This document shows, one piece after another, positions 1-11,090 of a DNA stretch of 64,000 nucleotides. The translations under genes were made by a program, and so were the position numbers. The stretch covers positions 132,378,018-132,442,017 of the forward strand of contig CM043968.1 in the NCBI GenBank assembly GCA_014529385.2, given 5' to 3'. Within the stretch, counting starts at the first letter, position 1. Every line of letters starts with the position of its first letter. The notes beneath the pieces were generated by a model, which made no database searches, was not told the origin of the DNA, and saw only the letters and a program-made list of their open reading frames with translations. Source of the stretch: Adiantum capillus-veneris (Eukaryota; Streptophyta; Polypodiopsida; Polypodiales; Pteridaceae).

Positions 1-223
1 AAGCATGGAAATGAACCAAAATTAGCAATGGTTAGTGAGAAGTTAGTGAAATTGGGGGTGGAATTGGGGGTTTGGGGTATTCATAACTCAACAACTTGCT
101 TCAATTACTTGCACAAACATCATCAAATCAAACCAAAATTGAGTTACACACACTCAAAAACCAATGAAATTAGCAATGAAATTACTCTATTCTAAACATC
201 ATATACTCATTAGCTTAGGTTAT

Positions 224-244
224 CGATCCCCAGCAGCAACGCCA
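224..244 (-). other. Primer-binding-like site beside the A1 LTR
   Basis: On the minus strand this reads TGGCGTTGCTGCTGGGGATC and lies two bases from the LTR that starts at 247. It resembles the TGGCGCC...GGGGATC sites of plant gypsy elements (tRNA-Asp type), with several mismatches. The A2 counterpart is at about 22175-22195. It implies a minus-strand element whose internal region lies to the left. Confidence 0.5.
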
Positions 245-246
245 AA

Positions 247-949
247 TGTTAAGGGAAAGTGTAGCATAGCCTAATCAACCCAAGACCAAAAAAAATTATC
301 AATCCTAGGATCGGCAATCCGGCTAGGGCATGGAAGCACGAGCATCGGATGTATTGAATGAGAGGATTCAAGAGAATGTTCATCCAATGCAAAAGAGATT
401 AGCCATGAATCACTAACTCTAATCACATCATCAATCAAGCATCACCTACACACATTAAGTCCACCAAAGTCCGACTTACCATAGACTAGAATCCCAAAGC
501 ACACTCATACACATTAATTGCATTGGTGTTGGACTCTCCAATCACCACATGCCAATCAAGGAACTTCATCAAAAGCTACATACGCAAGGTGAATGGTGCT
601 AGAGTTTCATCAAACCCATCCACACACACAAGCAAACAATAAGACACATACACTAATTATAAGATTAAGAATCAACTTCATCAACCGAATTAGAGATGTT
701 AAATATCACAAATCAAATGCTCATAGAAGGATAGGAGTGGTCAATAAGCAAGAAGTCATCACACATAATTGATCAAATCTAGAATAATGAGACGGTGAAA
801 CTAATTCATGACATAATGGAATAGAGAAGAAGTAGACTAATGAAGACATTAGAGATTAGATTAAGAAATGGTTCTCTAATTAAAACGGATTAGCACTAGC
901 CTCTTAAGCACGGGCATTAAGCTCGAGACTAGGCCATCCATAAAGTGAA

Positions 950-1009
<60 letters not shown>

Positions 1010-1259
1010 CAAAAGTGGATCCTCAAGAGTGGATACTTAAGAATGAAGCCTCCTTGCATAAAGGCTTCGTTATAAAGGATTGCACCACAATCCCTTCTAC
1101 TATGGGTTTAAGTTGAGCCCTCTAGCTAGCATATACAACTTTGGAACTCCCAATGAGCCCAAGACCTTATACAAAGTGAGTAGGAAATATTGTGCACATC
1201 CATAGCACATCTCCCGCTTGATGTATAATTGGTGTAGCCTGTATTAGCGGCTACTAACA
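247..1259 (-). repeat. LTR of a minus-strand element in A1
   Basis: Starts TGTTAAGGG and ends CTACTAACA on the plus strand, giving TGTTA/TAACA inverted ends. One side abuts a primer-binding-like site; on the other side (from 1260) an unrelated plus-strand gypsy reading frame begins mid-gene. This is what a 5' LTR inserted into an older gypsy would look like. The A2 copy (22198-23191) is 994 bp against 1013 bp here, much of the difference being the GA microsatellite. No partner 3' LTR is visible in the window. Confidence 0.6.
953..1007. repeat. (GA)n microsatellite in A1 LTR
   Basis: About 55 bp of perfect GA. The same site in A2 (22899-22939) is about 41 bp. Confidence 0.95.
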
Positions 1260-1724
1260 ATAGATGAGTATGCTACTAACAATGACTTTAAAGATGTAAT
1301 GTCAACCCTTGCTTTGGGGAAGAAATAGGAACCATTTACCTGGTAGGATGGTTATCTTCTCCATGGAAATAGGCTATGTGTTACCCATTCCCTTCATGAG
1401 AAAGTAGTGTATGAATCCCATGCTCCTCTCTATGCAGGGCATAAAGGCATTCAAAATACTCCTTGAGGAGTAGAGACAAACTTCTATTGGCCTACCATGA
1501 AAGTGAACATACAAAAATATGTTTCAAAATGTGTGGTATGCCAAAAGACTAAGTATGATAGAGAGAAGAAACCTGGATTACTCCCGCCATTTCCAATCCC
1601 TAATTCCCTACTAAAGACTTATGTTACAGAAGTAGATCAACACTCACAATGGGAGAAGTACTTACCTCTTGTAGAGTATGCATACAATAATATTGTCCAT
1701 ACTACTACAAGAAAACGAGTGTGA
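1260..1724 (+). pseudogene. Gypsy integrase relic H, copy in A1
   Basis: Plus-strand remains of a Ty3/gypsy pol. Conceptual translation shows the end of RNase H/linker (DEYATN, DFKDVMS), then the integrase zinc-binding module (a HKG segment, FYWPTM, then CVVCQKTK), with stops around 1330 and 1465. Almost all of the catalytic core is deleted: the frame jumps from PIPNS to LKTYVTEV, while A2 keeps about 260 bp in between. It resumes with a WEKYLPLVEYAYNN segment and ends at a stop at 1722. Not functional. Confidence 0.8.
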
Positions 1725-3590
1725 AATTTTTGCAAGCTTCTAATTTAGAGCTTTTTCTTGAAACTTAGATCTTTTCTCTCAGGGAGCTTTTAAAGGTACT
1801 TTTAGGAGAGCAAATAAAAATCCATATGCCTTCAACAAGCATGTTTCAATAGATATACACAAACACAAACACACATATACATGTGCACACACATATGTAT
1901 TAAAGAGATTGTCTGTGCATGTGTATTTCTTAGATCATATAACATATTTACACATTAGAATTAGTATATTATGGTATAGCAAGACTTCTAAAATTTGACT
2001 ATCTATCTAAGGTAGCCTTCTCAAGACTTGCATTCCAAGAGAAACAAATCTTAAGATAAATTAAGGTGGTCACTCATTAGAGGAGCTCTAAATAGTAGTG
2101 TACCTCAGTGCGAGCTATGGGAGTGAAGAACCTTGCCCATCTAATGTATACATAAAGTGTACACTTTTATTTTAAGCACAAATAATATCTATAATTCACT
2201 TGTCTTATGTGGTATGCATTTCAAAAGGGGCATTCCACTTCTAGCCTTGTAGAAACATCATAGAAATCACTGTATTGGTTATAAGAGGCATTCCACCCAC
2301 TACCCTTGTCGCAACATAAAAAGCACTCTAATTGTTATAAAAGGCACTTTAATAGAATTCATGACTCCTTTTTCATGAATAATATAATAAAAATCATTAA
2401 AAATATCTTTGTAAACTATTAGGACTAGTCACAAACATTCAAGAAGAATTTATTATGAGAAGTTAATTGAATCTCATATCTCTAATTAAAAAAACACATC
2501 AATGAAATCAACTTCCAAGTTTTAGACCTATAAGATTTGCCTCATGCTCGTGACCAATTTGCAATGCTAGAAAAGTGCTATAGTTTTTGACATTAATTGT
2601 TGGTAGATTTTAAATATCCACTTGAATGACCTATTTTGTGGACTTTGACTCTCCTAGTTTAAACTTATTAAGTTTGCTAAACTTAATTAAGGGTAATCTA
2701 CAAAAGAAACACAAGAAGCTATGGAAATTTTCATCATGACCCTCAAATATTCAAAATTCCTAATATGCCCCACACATTTGGCAAAAAATGCCCAAACAGT
2801 GCCCATTGGTTTTTTTTGGAAATAATCAAAATACCACTCTTTAACCTCGCAAATGCCTCCAAAAGTAATTGTTTTGAAAACTCTTCATAGGTCAGAGTGT
2901 GATAGATTGCTGCAACTTGTGAGAGATTATAAATTGTGATGTTTGTAAGTCATTTGATAACTTATCTTTGACCTTAATAAGCTATTTTTTAAAGGTCCAA
3001 TTATCAAAATATCCTTGTAATATGTTAAAATTTCGAAAACAATTCTCAAATTTCAAAAATCCTCAATACACCCCTCATATTTGGCCAAAAAATCCCAAAA
3101 TGAACTTCATTAACTTTGTAAACAATTCAAAGGACAATTCTTTAAGTAGTTCCTCAAATGAAGACTGGTATTCCTTTGATAGTAACAAATAGAGTTGGAA
3201 ATCAATATGGTATTGTGGGATCTCAATATGAAATCGTTCAAACATTTTAGACATAGCTGGCTCTATTTATGAGCGCATTGGTAAAACCTAGCCTAAAATT
3301 GATATGGGGTATATTGGGACATTGAGGGAAATTTTTGGAGTTTTCATAAATTATAAGAGTTTTCTTTAAGTATAGCATATTTATAGTATGTAGTGGAGAC
3401 AACAAAGATCACAAACAATATATGATATTGTAACAATAGCTTGTAGCTTCCTACATACAATCACACTTCCTATTGCCCATACCTATTGGAGCTAGTTAAA
3501 CACATACATATTAGCGTCGAGAAAGATGCATGTTGCCTTCATAGTCAACCTACCGTTGTCAAAGAGTTGGCGGTCTTGCCAGGAAGGCGC
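1725..3590. other. AT-rich non-coding part of repeat A1
   Basis: No ORF with recognisable homology. Short open stretches here have repeat-like composition. The same sequence occurs at 23981-24812 plus 30284-31294, where it served as target for copia D. Confidence 0.7.
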
Positions 3591-4972
3591 AATAAAGTAT
3601 GATTATGTAAATATATGAGAAAGGTAAAATAGGCCACCTCATGCCTGCGGGGCAGCCCATCCCCACCTTGCCTCCTTTTTCTTCACTGTTGCCCGGCCGT
3701 GTGTCCCTTTTCCTCTCCTCCACTCAAAAGGTCAACCCCTCTCTCTTCCCCTTGTCCTTTCTCTCTCCCCTCAAGCTACCCCACCTCTCACCAATAATGC
3801 ATTCTAACTCACCAATAACTCACCAAAATAGTATACCCCACCCCCCCTTTCTCTCTCCTATCATATCCCATGACCCAAATACCCCCCTCTCTCTCTAAAT
3901 GGCGCCATGTCTCTTGTCTTGTAGCTAAATAACCTCCCCCACACTCACACACACTCAGTTTCACTGAAAAAGGTGCCCACAGACCCATCCCCACCCGGTG
4001 GTTACCTGATTTTTCTTGTGTTCACACACATCTACACACAGATTCACCTCTGAACACACTCCCCTCTCTCCCCTCTTGTAATTACTTTATTCTCCATGTC
4101 ACCTCTCACTTTTTTTCATCAGCCCATCTCTCTCTCTTAGTCTCTCTCTCATGAGACTGCTGTTTTGGCACATATACACACAGCCAGACAAGTGGGGCCC
4201 ACAGTCACATGGCCTATGTAGATAATGATTTCTTCATTTCTAAATTCTAGAATTTCTCCCCCTTCCTCCCCTATATAAAGAGGGGTCACTATCACACTAA
4301 AGACACACACACCATCACCAAAGAGTACACTATGCACTATGTGTGCCTAGTGCACACACACACACCCACACCATCACCATCACCGCAATCACCATGCTCG
4401 TCTTGAGCATGACCTCTACACCCTTGGGCTATTGAAGATGAAGGGAAACTAAATGAAGGATGATGGCCGTAACCCTCACGCGAGTCTTCGCCATCAACTC
4501 CCACCTATCCGCCATGTGCTCTACCACTCTCTCCCTTCTCATTTCCCTACCCTATGCTCCACATTTCATCGCCTTATTCTCTAAATAAAGCTTGAGGTTT
4601 TGTGAGTATGTTTTCTTGCAATGTTTTGCCCATGTGAGGTGTGAGGAATCGTCACCTAGTCTTGTGTTTGGAGTGAGCTTGTGTATGTGTGAAGGGTGTG
4701 CGGATTTGCCATCCTTTTGTGGTGCCTAAGTACTAAGCCGCTATACCCCCTCCCTCACTCTCTCTCTCTCTCTCACTTGATCTCATTCCCTTTACTCTTC
4801 ATCATTACTCCCAAGCATCCATCTCTCTTGGATGAAAACTTTGTTATGGTGGTTTGTTGTTTGCGTCCTAGCCGCTGAAGCTAGGTGGTGCCCCTGTTTG
4901 CTTTACCATGACAGGCTCGAGGCGCGCCATTCGGTCTCCGGTGTTTTAGAGGCGCGCCATTCGGTCTCCTCA
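3591..4972 (+). repeat. 5' LTR of element B (truncated start)
   Basis: Matches 11208 to about 12630 of the 3' LTR. It lacks the first 117 bp, so the TG terminus is missing. Its last part differs: here a GGCGCGCCATTCGG unit is present twice before the CTCA end, whereas the 3' LTR carries one such unit followed by a G-rich segment absent here. The primer-binding site follows two bases after the CA end. Confidence 0.85.
4272..4279 (+). promoter_or_regulatory. TATA box in B 5' LTR
   Basis: TATATAAA inside CCCC-TATATAAA-GAGGGG, with a second copy in the 3' LTR at 11912-11919. A polyadenylation-type AATAAA lies about 310 bp downstream (4584-4589; 12226-12231), the order expected for U3-R-U5. Confidence 0.6.
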
Positions 4973-4974
4973 TT

Positions 4975-4994
4975 TGGTGCCCCCACTGAGGATC
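4975..4994 (+). other. Primer-binding site of element B
   Basis: TGGTGCCCCCACTGAGGATC, two bases after the 5' LTR end. The position and the TGG start (complement of tRNA CCA) fit a tRNA primer site. I cannot name the tRNA with confidence. Confidence 0.6.
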
Positions 4995-5045
4995 TTTTCA
5001 TGAAACCCTTCAGTTTACAAGACTGAAATCCCTAAACTATTGTGA

Positions 5046-5468
5046 ATGGATGAATGGCTAGCAGGATTTGCTAATTGGACGACAGAAGAAGAAGAGCTCC
5101 AAGCACAACTAGACGAACTATGCATCTCCATCGAAGCTCGAGTGCCAGGCGTAACGGTAATCGATTTGGAGTGGGAGAGTCAACCAACACGCCAAACCCA
5201 GTGGATATACATAGGCCAAGTGCCAAGAAGAAGAAGGAGAAGGTCAAACCATGTCCGCAACCTACAACCAACCCACAACAACAAAATGGAAGGAGCTCTA
5301 CACAATAGAGAATCAACACTATTCTACTTTGAGAATCGGGTAACTCAAGTCACCGAGGTAATTATCACAGTCAGTTTTCAAGTCGCACCTGATGCTGCAG
5401 CACAGATAACGGAATCATTGGCTCACACTCTCACTAGAGAAACTAGGGATCTACTGAGTTTATTTTAG
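5046..5468 (+). CDS. Leader ORF upstream of B gag, unknown function
   Basis: A 140-codon open frame between the primer-binding site and gag of B. It starts MDEWLAGFANW, has an acidic Glu/Gln-rich N-terminus, an arginine cluster (about residues 60-67) and a C-terminal stretch that could be helical. I recognise no domain. Known Ogre elements, in the same Tat group, carry an extra ORF before gag; position is the only argument for equivalence. An open stretch in another frame (5528-5746) may be its decayed continuation. It may be a chance ORF. Confidence 0.35.
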   Translation: MDEWLAGFANWTTEEEELQAQLDELCISIEARVPGVTVIDLEWESQPTRQTQWIYIGQVPRRRRRRSNHVRNLQPTHNNKMEGALHNRESTLFYFENRVTQVTEVIITVSFQVAPDAAAQITESLAHTLTRETRDLLSLF

Positions 5469-5830
5469 GAAACAACACCACCCTCTCCCATAAGCTTGGA
5501 CAGTGACTAAGCACCTCTAAGCTTTACATGAATCAGTACAACCTACCTCAAGACAGATCACACATACCAACACGTGTACGCTCAATCAAGGTAATACTGG
5601 ATTTGAAGGCTCACTACCAGCACGTCATTGACACCATGATGGGTGGGGAACGATTTTTTGAGGTTCTGGCATCAGATCAACCATTTGTCCTACCTTTGGT
5701 ACAAGGCAATGTACCGTTTGAAGTTTTAATCTATGTCCTAGTATAAGAGGGTATACACGCCTCCTTGTAAAGAAGAAAAAAAACTTTTGCAAGTTAAGCA
5801 GTGTGTCTTTCTAGCTCTCTCTCAGTAATC

Positions 5831-7003
5831 ATGGCAAGTGTAGCATTTCCAACATTAAAAGGAAAGGAGGGGGAGGATTTGGTAACAGACTTCCTAGATG
5901 ACTTTGAAGTAGCATGTGTAGTGAGCAACAAAGATACGGATGAGACCCGGATTAGAATCTTTAAGCATCTCATGAAGCTAGAAGCTAGATCATGGTACAA
6001 TGCACTTCCACAAGCAACCAAGGATGACTGGGAACCCTTAAAAACCGCTTTTAAGAGGCGCTTTGGGGGAGGTACCACTTCAGAAAAGTTGTGGGACAAG
6101 TTGAGAGACTTGAAGCAGGAGGGTCTTTTAGAATATGCCACCTATGAGTCCAAATTTGTGGATTTGTGGGAACGATGGGCTGAGTCACTGGCTAGGGGGG
6201 ATGTTGCACCCGATTTCCTAAAAAATGATCGGTTCACGCATGGCTTATGGCCGCTTCTCAAGGAGAAGGTGAAAGGTAGATTCCTGGCTACGTACGAGTT
6301 AGCCGTTGAGATTGCTCGCCTTAAAGACAAGAAGCTGGGAATGAAAGCGAAAGAAACCGAGTCAACAGAATCAGGAACATCGCGTCCATTAGCAACTACA
6401 ACAACAACCATTCCACCACCACCACCGGCTCTTGGGGTAAGAGATGACCAACAAGATATGTTGGCCCATATTACTGACCAAATGCAGAATTTGTATGTCC
6501 ACTTAATACAACAAGGGAGGAGTCAAGAAAGAGATCAAGACCCTGGAAGAGCAAGATGACAAAACAGGGAGTATCATTGCTACAACTGCGGAGAAGACGG
6601 TCACGGTATGTACTACTGTCCCAAACCACGACAAAACTATAATAGAGGAGGTAGGAGGAACCAATTGTCATCCCATAGAGAAAGAACACCCCCACCCCGA
6701 GCACCACCCCCACCAACACAAATTCTACGTCGACCCCAGACACCACTACAAGCATCCATTCCACCTCTTCCACCAGCCCCACCACCTGATCGCCCTGTAA
6801 ACATCATAAGGCTAGAAGAGAAAGGAAAAGCTGTAGTAGTGGATCCACCCAGAGCAAAGGAGAGGGACAAGGGTAAGGAGAAGGTAACCTTTTTAGAACC
6901 ACTCGAGGCCATGACTATGAAAAGAGCTAGGAGGGAGAAAGCTACACAATCAGATGATGAGAGAAGCATGAGAGGAGAAACTAGCAAGAGGCCATCCAGG
7001 CCA
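5831..7003 (+). pseudogene. gag: Element B gag (capsid/nucleocapsid), one internal stop
   Basis: Start chosen at 5831 (MASVAFPTL), which aligns with the gag start of G. The first 242 codons hold the gypsy gag domain (LEARSWYNALPQ, then LKTAFKRRFGG and a FxxGL motif), which packages RNA. A TGA at 6557-6559 interrupts it. In the same frame follows a CX2CX4HX4C zinc knuckle (CYNCGEDGHGMYYC, about 6580-6625), then a Pro/Lys-rich tail to the next TGA at 7004. The frame continues into the protease segment, so gag and protease formed one polyprotein. Confidence 0.8.
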
Positions 7004-7006
7004 TGA

Positions 7007-8041
7007 CGGAAATTGGGCATCACCGACTTCCAGCTAGGGGAAAGTTCTAAGCCCTATGATCTAACATTGGATGTGGCAGAGCAAGGACCGAAGATTACAT
7101 GGCCACAGCTGCTACATCTTGCACCAAAAGTAAGGCGACAATGGTCTAAAATGGTAAGTACAAGACGCTCCAAAACAAAGGTAGCCGGAGCAATTTCGGG
7201 ATGCAACATGGATGACATCCTTCCAATTGTCGACGTAAACATAAAAGGAAAGAGGGTTGGAAACACCTACATTGATGGAGGTGCACAAATCTGTGTAATG
7301 AGCGAAGCTATGATGCTTCGATTAGGGCTCGAGGTTGACAGGCCTTCTCCATGCAAGGCAAAGATGGCAAACAACGCAAAAGTAAAGTGTGTGGGTGTGG
7401 TAAGTGCCGTGAAAATCAAAGCTTTCAACACTGAGCTACAGGTAGATGTTTTTGTAATGCCTACTAAGGGGGAGGGCTATCCACTGATTTTGGGAAGGCC
7501 ATGGTTGATGGCCATGAAGGCAAAACAGGACTGGGGTACTGGCCTTCTACGCATGACCGGTAAGAAAGGGGAGACAATCTACTATGACATGAGGATTGGC
7601 AAGCAGAAGCAAATGAATCTGGAAACATCGGCAGACGAAACCACTAGCGAATCTTCCAGTTCTGAGGAGGAGACCACATCCACCGACGAAAGTGACAGTT
7701 CCATTGATGTGATGGGTATCATTATGAAGGATCCACAAAGGGTAAGCACAACTGGTGATCCATCACCAAAAGGGAAACCCAATGAAGAGGAGAGAAAATC
7801 ACCTGGCCTAGGAGGAAGTAGGTTGAAGGGTATGTTGTCTACAGAATTAACACTTGAGGAGAAAGATAGTTTTTTGCAAATGTTGATGGGATTTCCTAAC
7901 CTGTTCATTGACAACTATGAAAGAATCACAGGCATTACAGTGGTGGAACATCATATTAAGCTGAAGGAAGGTGTAAAAGAGTTGTGCAAAAGCTACGACG
8001 ATTGGGGGTCATACAAGAAAAGGCACTCTTGGCCGAGGTAA
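7007..8041 (+). pseudogene. Element B aspartic protease and acidic linker
   Basis: Same frame as gag. The retropepsin-like core has an active-site loop IDGGAQICVMS (Asp codon at 7274) and the closing LILGRPWL (about 7486-7509). The active site is DGG rather than DTG/DSG, as in other Tat-type elements. An acidic Ser/Glu stretch (about 7620-7700) follows, and G has a similar one at the same place. The frame then enters the start of reverse transcriptase and is lost by a one-base frameshift near 7980. Role: cutting the polyprotein. Confidence 0.8.
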
Positions 8042-9379
8042 GGAAACTGTTGGAGGCGGGATTCATCTATCCTGTAGAAAACTCAGAATGGGTGTCACCC
8101 GTAGTGGTGACGCCTAAAAAGAATGGTAAGTGGAGGGTCTGTGTTGACTACAAACCACTAAATGCAGCTACAAAGAGAGACCACTTTCCTCTCCCTTTCT
8201 TGGATGAAATTCTGAATGAAGTAGCGGGTTTTGAATGCTATACCGTCTGTGATGGTTATTCTGGATACTTTCAAATACGCATAGCCTTGGAAGATCAGCT
8301 AAAAACCACTTTTATCACGCCATGGGGTTGTTTTGCATACAGGGTTATGCCATTTGTTCTCACAAATGCACCTGCCACATTCCAAAGATATGTCACATAT
8401 GTTTTTCAACCGTTCTTTGGAACATCCATATAGTGTTCATTGATGATTTTTGTATATATAGCTCCCGTATTTCACATTTAGAAAAGGTAACTGAAGGTTT
8501 GGCCAGGTTGCAGAGCCTAGGTGGGCAATTAAATGTGGATAAATGCCACATTGGGGAGAGTAAAGTCATTCTACAAGGCCATGAAATTTCAGCAAAAGGT
8601 ATCAACGCCGACCCAAGTAAGGTGTCCTCACTCATAGCCCTACCTTCACCAACGATCGCACGTCCACTGGTCTCTTTTCTACAGAAGGTGAGGTACTTAA
8701 GTATATTCATACATCTACTATCACAACTTGTTCTACCACTGCAACAACTGACTCAAAGATCAACTTTCACTTGGGACGAGGAAAGCGAACATCACTACAA
8801 CAAGGTAAAGGAGGTCTTAGCCACTCTGCCAACTATCTCACCACCTAAGTGGGATGAAAAATTCTATGTCACCTCAAGTGTTGGTGATGACTCATTGGGG
8901 GCTCTGCTACTCCAAAAGGATATGACGACATCTTTCATGAGGCCAATCTACTTCTCTAGTCGAATGATGACAGCAGGAGAGAAAGGTTTCACCCATATGG
9001 AACACTTAGTCCAAGCTCTTAGATTTGCTCTTAGTCCAAGCAATTTGTGATTCTAACCACGGATGAAATATTTCCCTATGTTGTACAACACATGGATGTG
9101 TCTGCTAGAATTACTAAATGGCTAGTTCGTCTGCAAGAGTTTGACTACACGGTACAGGTAGAAAGCACGACAAGGGCAATTTTGGGGGGACTCATGACCT
9201 ACCAAGTCTTTGAAAGGAAGGAGAAGAAATCTAAGGAAGGAGAAGTCCGATTACCTCCAGTACCACCGATGGTAGAAGGAGCATACTCTCTCTACTTTGA
9301 TGGAGCCTACAAGCGAGCGTCCGACAAAGCAGCTGCAGGCATAGTGGTCTTTGATGACAAAGGAACAAAGGTATTTTAG
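7984..9379 (+). pseudogene. pol: Element B reverse transcriptase and RNase H, frameshifted
   Basis: Three frames in sequence. 7984-8433 holds the RT fingers/palm (LLEAGFIYPVENSEWVSPVV, WRVCVDYKPLN, DGYSGYFQI). After a shift near 8430 comes the catalytic FIDD (Asp codons 8442-8447), then the thumb and RNase H (DDSLGALLLQ, PIYFSSRMM) up to 9050. After a third shift, 9047-9379 finishes the first RNase H (a LTTDEIFPYVV segment) and begins the second RNase H (SLYFDGAYKR). A TAG at 9377-9379 ends it. This enzyme would copy the element RNA into DNA; here it cannot be made as one protein. Confidence 0.8.
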
Positions 9380-11062
9380 TTGGGCCAATTGTTAGATTCA
9401 CATTCTAACAATGAAGCTGAGTATGCAGCACTAACCAAGGGTCTACAATGGTGCGTCTCGCAAGGTGTACAACGCCTTAATGTATTTGGGGATGCTCTAC
9501 TTCTAGTAAGGCAAGTAAATGGAGCATGGACATGCAAGAATCCTAGTTTAAGGACTCACTTAAGTGGTGTAAAAACCTTGTTGGGTAAGTTTGAAGAAGT
9601 TCAAATACACCATATCCCAAGGGCTCAAAACCAAGAAGCAGATGCCCTAGCAAGTGAAAGACTACAGGAACTGGTGGTTGGAGCAATAAAACTAAAGCTC
9701 CCTCTATTTCAAGGAAGTGATGCCTTGCCTGACATCATGCATTTTTTGGAAACAGGGGAATGCCCATCAGATTTAACAAAGGGACAGAAGCAATGGCTGA
9801 CGCGGAAGGCCACAAGGTATCGACTCATCAATGACGGTTTGTACTGTAAGGGTAAGGACCAAATACTCAGGAAGGTCCCTCTCTCTCAGGAAATCACGGG
9901 AGTAATTGCTAGCTGTCACGACGGGGTTTGTGGTGGTCACTTTGCCCTAGACATAACAAGTAGGAAAATCTTGCAGGCAGGCTTCATATGGCCTAGCCTC
10001 AACCGTGATGTACACCACTGGTGCAAAACATGTAAGTTGTGTCAAAAGGCTGGCACTAGGTCACTTATGCCTGAACCACAGACACCTATTCTCTCATATG
10101 GCCCATTTGAAAAATGGGGTATCGATGCCATTGGGCCATTACCTAGGGCCAACTCAGGAAAATTCTACATTATCATGGGGGTCGACTACATGACTAGATG
10201 GGCAGCGGCTACAACCACCACTAGAATCACAGCGATAGAGGTAGCTAAATTTATCTACGAGCACATATGCTGTAGGTCTGGCACACCTTTAGAGATCATC
10301 TCAGATAGAGGGCCAGGTTTCAGAGTAGACTTGGTAGGAGAATTAATGCAGAAACTGGGCATTACAAGGAGGCACTCTTCACCATACTACCCTCAATGTA
10401 ATGGCCTAGTTGAAAAGGTAAATGGAATGGTTTTTAAAATTATTACCAAGCAGGTAAACAATCATCCTGGAGACTGGGATAAGTATCTACTACCAGTTTT
10501 ATGGGCCTACAGAACTTCATTTCGTACATCCTTGGGATTCACACCGTATCATCTAGTATTTGGTAAGGAAGCAATCTTGCCCATTGAAGTGCAACTACAA
10601 AGTCTCAGAGTAATGACAAGCCAGCTTCAACAGCCCAACATGCATTTGAGAGATCACATCATCAACTTGGAAAGACTGCAGCTAGACAGAGAAGAAGCAA
10701 TAAATTATTATGCAACACAAGCAAAGCATAGACGGCTTAGCTTTACCGAGCATCTCCGGAAAAAAGAATTGAAGAAAGGAATGCTGGTGCTCCGCCACGA
10801 CAATCGCTTCGACACGCACAAGGATAAGAAACTCCTACTCCGATGGGAAGTTCCTTTTATCGTCAGGAAAAAGTATGCCAATGAAAGCTACCAACTTATG
10901 GAGGCTGATGGAAAACTTCATAAAACCAGGGTAAATGGTTGGCCACTTAAACCTTATTCTCTTCGATTTGACCAGGCTCCACCTATTAACATTCCAGATG
11001 AGGACACACCATCAGCCGCCACCTCCGACGATAATGATCAAACAGATGAGCTAGAGACATGA
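9380..11062 (+). pseudogene. Element B second RNase H and integrase
   Basis: In frame with the preceding segment after the TAG. First about 110 codons: the rest of an additional RNase H (HSNNEAEYAAL, VFGDALLLVRQV, ending NQEADALAS). Integrase follows: zinc-binding HHCC (GGHF ... CKTCKLCQKA), catalytic Asp in GIDAIGPLP, second Asp in ISDRGPGF (about 10304) and Glu in CNGLVEKVNG. The catalytic triad is intact. The C-terminal domain ends at 11062 without a chromodomain. This is the longest unbroken part of B. The second RNase H replaces the connection domain role in Tat elements according to published work on that group. Confidence 0.85.
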
Positions 11063-11073
11063 ATGCCTCTAGC

Positions 11074-11090
11074 CAAAAGGGGAGGGATAA
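11074..11090 (+). other. Polypurine tract of element B
   Basis: AAAAGGGGAGGGATAA directly before the TG of the 3' LTR, 12 bases after the integrase stop. It primes plus-strand DNA synthesis. Confidence 0.75.

Larger units (their letters stand above)
1..3590. repeat. Repeat A, copy 1 (A1)
   Basis: Nearly identical along its length to 21965-31294 (A2) once the copia insertion in A2 is removed. It runs off the left edge of the window. It holds a leader with a primer-binding-like site, an LTR, a gypsy integrase relic and about 1.9 kb of AT-rich non-coding DNA. The match stops at 3590, where element B begins; in A2 the sequence after the same AAGGCGC motif is unrelated to B. A1 lacks about 260 bp of the integrase relic that A2 keeps. 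It could be a segmental duplication or two copies of one composite repeat family. Confidence 0.85.

Noticed and set aside
3641-3898. Plus-strand open frame in the B 5' LTR, repeated in the 3' LTR
   Set aside because: CT-rich, low-complexity translation within an LTR; no start context or homology.
4149-4337. Minus-strand 62-codon frame, identical copy at 11789-11977
   Set aside because: Conserved only because both lie in the two LTRs of B; antisense to the promoter region.
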